A program made the translations under genes and the position numbers. A DNA stretch of 8,257 nt, taken from Planctomycetota bacterium (GTDB lineage Bacteria > Planctomycetota > Planctomycetia > Pirellulales > Pirellulaceae). The DNA is taken from the NCBI GenBank assembly GCA_023417165.1, contig JAEZGD010000089.1:1-8257 (forward strand), read 5' to 3'. This document shows, in pieces, positions 7,631 through 8,257 of the stretch. How positions within the stretch are numbered: position 1 is the first letter of the stretch; each line of letters starts with the position of its first letter. Below the pieces are notes generated by a model. The model worked only from the letters and a program-made list of their open reading frames with translations, ran no database searches and had not been told where the DNA came from.

Positions 7631-7677
7631 TACGCCTGAGAGGATGCGAACTTCTGACCTACGGTTTAGGAAATCTT
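7631..7677 (-). other. tRNA 3'-half-like segment, resembling tRNA-Arg(CCU)
   Basis: Read on the minus strand, this segment has the spacing of a class I tRNA from position 27 to 73. It has a 7-base anticodon loop TTCCTAA (anticodon CCU), a 5-base variable loop AGGTC ending in C48, a T arm with loop TTCGCAT, a 7-base acceptor strand CAGGCGT, then A. The T stem pairs in four of five positions, the anticodon stem in only three of five, and the T loop lacks the near-invariant A58. No D arm or 5' acceptor strand is found upstream, so it is not a working tRNA. It could be a decayed remnant or an integration-site relic, or chance. It overlaps the proposed -10 of the next entry; both readings may not hold. 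Confidence 0.3.
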
Positions 7678-7704
7678 ATCAAAGGACCTGTTCGTGTAAG
7701 TCAA
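7675..7704 (-). promoter_or_regulatory. Possible sigma-70-type promoter for the glycosylation operon
   Basis: TTGACT (7699-7704, five of six to the -35 consensus) and GATAAG (7675-7680, four of six to the -10 consensus), separated by 18 bases, point toward the operon. The leader before the first ATG would be about 190 bases. It is the best pair I could see by eye upstream of 7477. Consensus matches of this quality arise often by chance. Confidence 0.3.
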
Positions 7705-7795
7705 AAGCGACTGGCTGCGAAGACGTTACGGCGATAAACCTGGGCGGCCCGCAATGGAAAGAACACCTTTCTATACTCCTGCAAACGGCCGTACG

Positions 7796-7812
7796 GGGTG
7801 TATCGTACACCC
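7796..7812. repeat. Perfect 7-bp inverted repeat with a 3-base loop
   Basis: GGGTGTA (7796-7802), TCG, TACACCC (7806-7812). The stem is perfect but does not extend outward. No T tract follows on either strand, so it is not a standard intrinsic terminator. It could be a protein-binding palindrome or RNA hairpin. Confidence 0.4.
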
Positions 7813-7921
7813 GCTGCCAGTCAGCAGGTGTATGGATTGTTCGATGACGACGACTGGGTTGATGGATGTCCGCCTTCGCGACGAAGCGTTGGGTAGGCGA
7901 CCAGCATGTAGAACGCCAAGG

Positions 7922-7948
7922 ATCGCGAGTCTAAGTCGATGTCGCGAT
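7922..7948. repeat. Perfect 7-bp inverted repeat with a 13-base loop
   Basis: ATCGCGA (7922-7928) and its complement TCGCGAT (7942-7948) flank 13 bases. It lies inside weak open frames on the minus strand. Function unknown. Confidence 0.35.
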
Positions 7949-8134
7949 ACTTCTGAATGGCCAAGCAACGCGTGATTGCAATTGCCATGCTGCGATCCCA
8001 TGACATGCGAGACGTTTGGTCAGAGGCAACAGGTTGAATCGCTTCTGTGCTGTCGTCGCGTATCGGTAAGCGCCCGGCACCATTCCAGCGAAACGACTGA
8101 GAAGTTCGGTCGCAAAGCGACAAGCTTCAGCCAT
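7931..8134 (-). CDS. Doubtful small ORF, 67 codons
   Basis: Begins MAEACRFATELLSRF and ends RSIATST. No domain, signal peptide or membrane segment is recognised, and there is no clear Shine-Dalgarno. A 100-codon frame on the same strand (7821-8123) uses the same DNA in another phase, so at most one of them would be real, or the region is a frame-shifted relic. The sequence has the look of an intergenic repeat-derived ORF. I list it only because it is the best candidate in this gene-free stretch. Confidence 0.12.
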   Translation of the reverse strand: MAEACRFATELLSRFAGMVPGAYRYATTAQKRFNLLPLTKRLACHGIAAWQLQSRVAWPFRSIATST

Positions 8135-8185
8135 CCTGCCGGTCCACGGCGATGGCTAACCGGCCGCCCGGGTTTCCGATCGTCC

Positions 8186-8216
8186 TGTTGCATGTTGCAT
8201 GTTGCATGTTGCATGT
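8186..8216. repeat. Perfect heptamer tandem repeat (TGTTGCA, 4.4 copies)
   Basis: TGTTGCA occurs four times without error (8186-8192, 8193-8199, 8200-8206, 8207-8213), followed by TGT. The unit is 7 bases, not a multiple of three, and lies outside any supported gene. It is likely a slippage-prone microsatellite-type tract. Confidence 0.95.
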
Positions 8217-8257
8217 CCGCCCGCCTTTCCGCGGGAGCTGCAGTTCCACGTCTGTTG

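Larger units (their letters stand above)
7478..8257. other. 780-base stretch without a convincing gene
   Basis: Open frames here are all under about 100 codons, lie on both strands, overlap each other and show no recognisable domain. The region holds the possible promoter and tRNA-like segment (7631-7704), a leader hairpin, a 7-bp palindromic stem at 7796-7812, a 5-bp stem CTTCG/CGAAG at 7874-7886, a 7-bp stem at 7922-7948 and the heptamer repeat at 8186-8216. GC-rich arms CCCGC (8220-8224) and GCGGG (8231-8235) could form a small hairpin but have no T tract. The density of small inverted repeats could suit a non-coding RNA or decayed mobile DNA, but nothing identifies either. Confidence 0.6.

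Noticed and set aside
7631..7677. Functional tRNA gene
   Set aside because: No 5' acceptor strand or D arm upstream, imperfect stems and no A58; at most a remnant.
7644..7975. Plus-strand small genes (7644-7847, 7754-7975)
   Set aside because: No ribosome binding site, no recognisable domain, mutual overlap, and overlap with the tRNA-like and palindromic segments.
8186..8216. CRISPR array
   Set aside because: The repeat unit is only 7 bases with no spacers; it is a simple tandem repeat.
8220..8235. Intrinsic terminator at the right edge
   Set aside because: Only a 5-bp stem CCCGC/GCGGG with no following T tract on either strand.

Overview
The window carries the 5' part of a pyruvate carboxylase gene, a compact four-gene glycosylation operon upstream of it, and about 780 bases at the right end with no convincing gene. 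All confident genes are on the minus strand, so transcription runs from high to low coordinates. The organism is probably a GC-moderate Gram-negative-type bacterium. A planctomycete of the Pirellulales type is my best guess, from the overall protein style, the unnamed glycosyltransferase-like membrane protein family, and the lack of a Shine-Dalgarno sequence before some starts. This is an impression, not a proof, because no rRNA or marker gene is present.

Layout: 1-2144 is a pyruvate carboxylase running off the left edge (714 full codons visible: the whole biotin carboxylase part and the beginning of the carboxyltransferase part). 2145-2248 is a short intergenic stretch with two adjacent small palindromes. 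2249-7477 is the operon, read from the right: a family 2 glycosyltransferase of the polyprenyl-phosphate-sugar synthase type with four C-terminal membrane segments (6260-7477), two tandem paralogous multi-membrane-segment proteins that look like GT-C (GT39/ArnT-like) glycosyltransferases (4592-6250 and 2957-4585), and a class I SAM-dependent methyltransferase (2249-2938). The gaps are 9, 6 and 18 bases. 7478-8257 holds a possible promoter, a segment with the geometry of a tRNA 3' half, several small inverted repeats, a weak small ORF and a perfect heptamer tandem repeat.

Proposed joint function (inference): the family 2 enzyme charges a polyprenyl phosphate carrier with a sugar on the cytoplasmic face. 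After flipping, the GT-C-like proteins use the carrier-linked sugar as donor on the outer face of the membrane. The two copies may differ in acceptor or donor. The methyltransferase may methylate a sugar or other precursor. The product (lipid, surface polysaccharide or glycoprotein) cannot be read from the sequence. Pyruvate carboxylase is probably an unrelated housekeeping neighbour. I found no CRISPR array, transposase, toxin, phage gene or defence gene.
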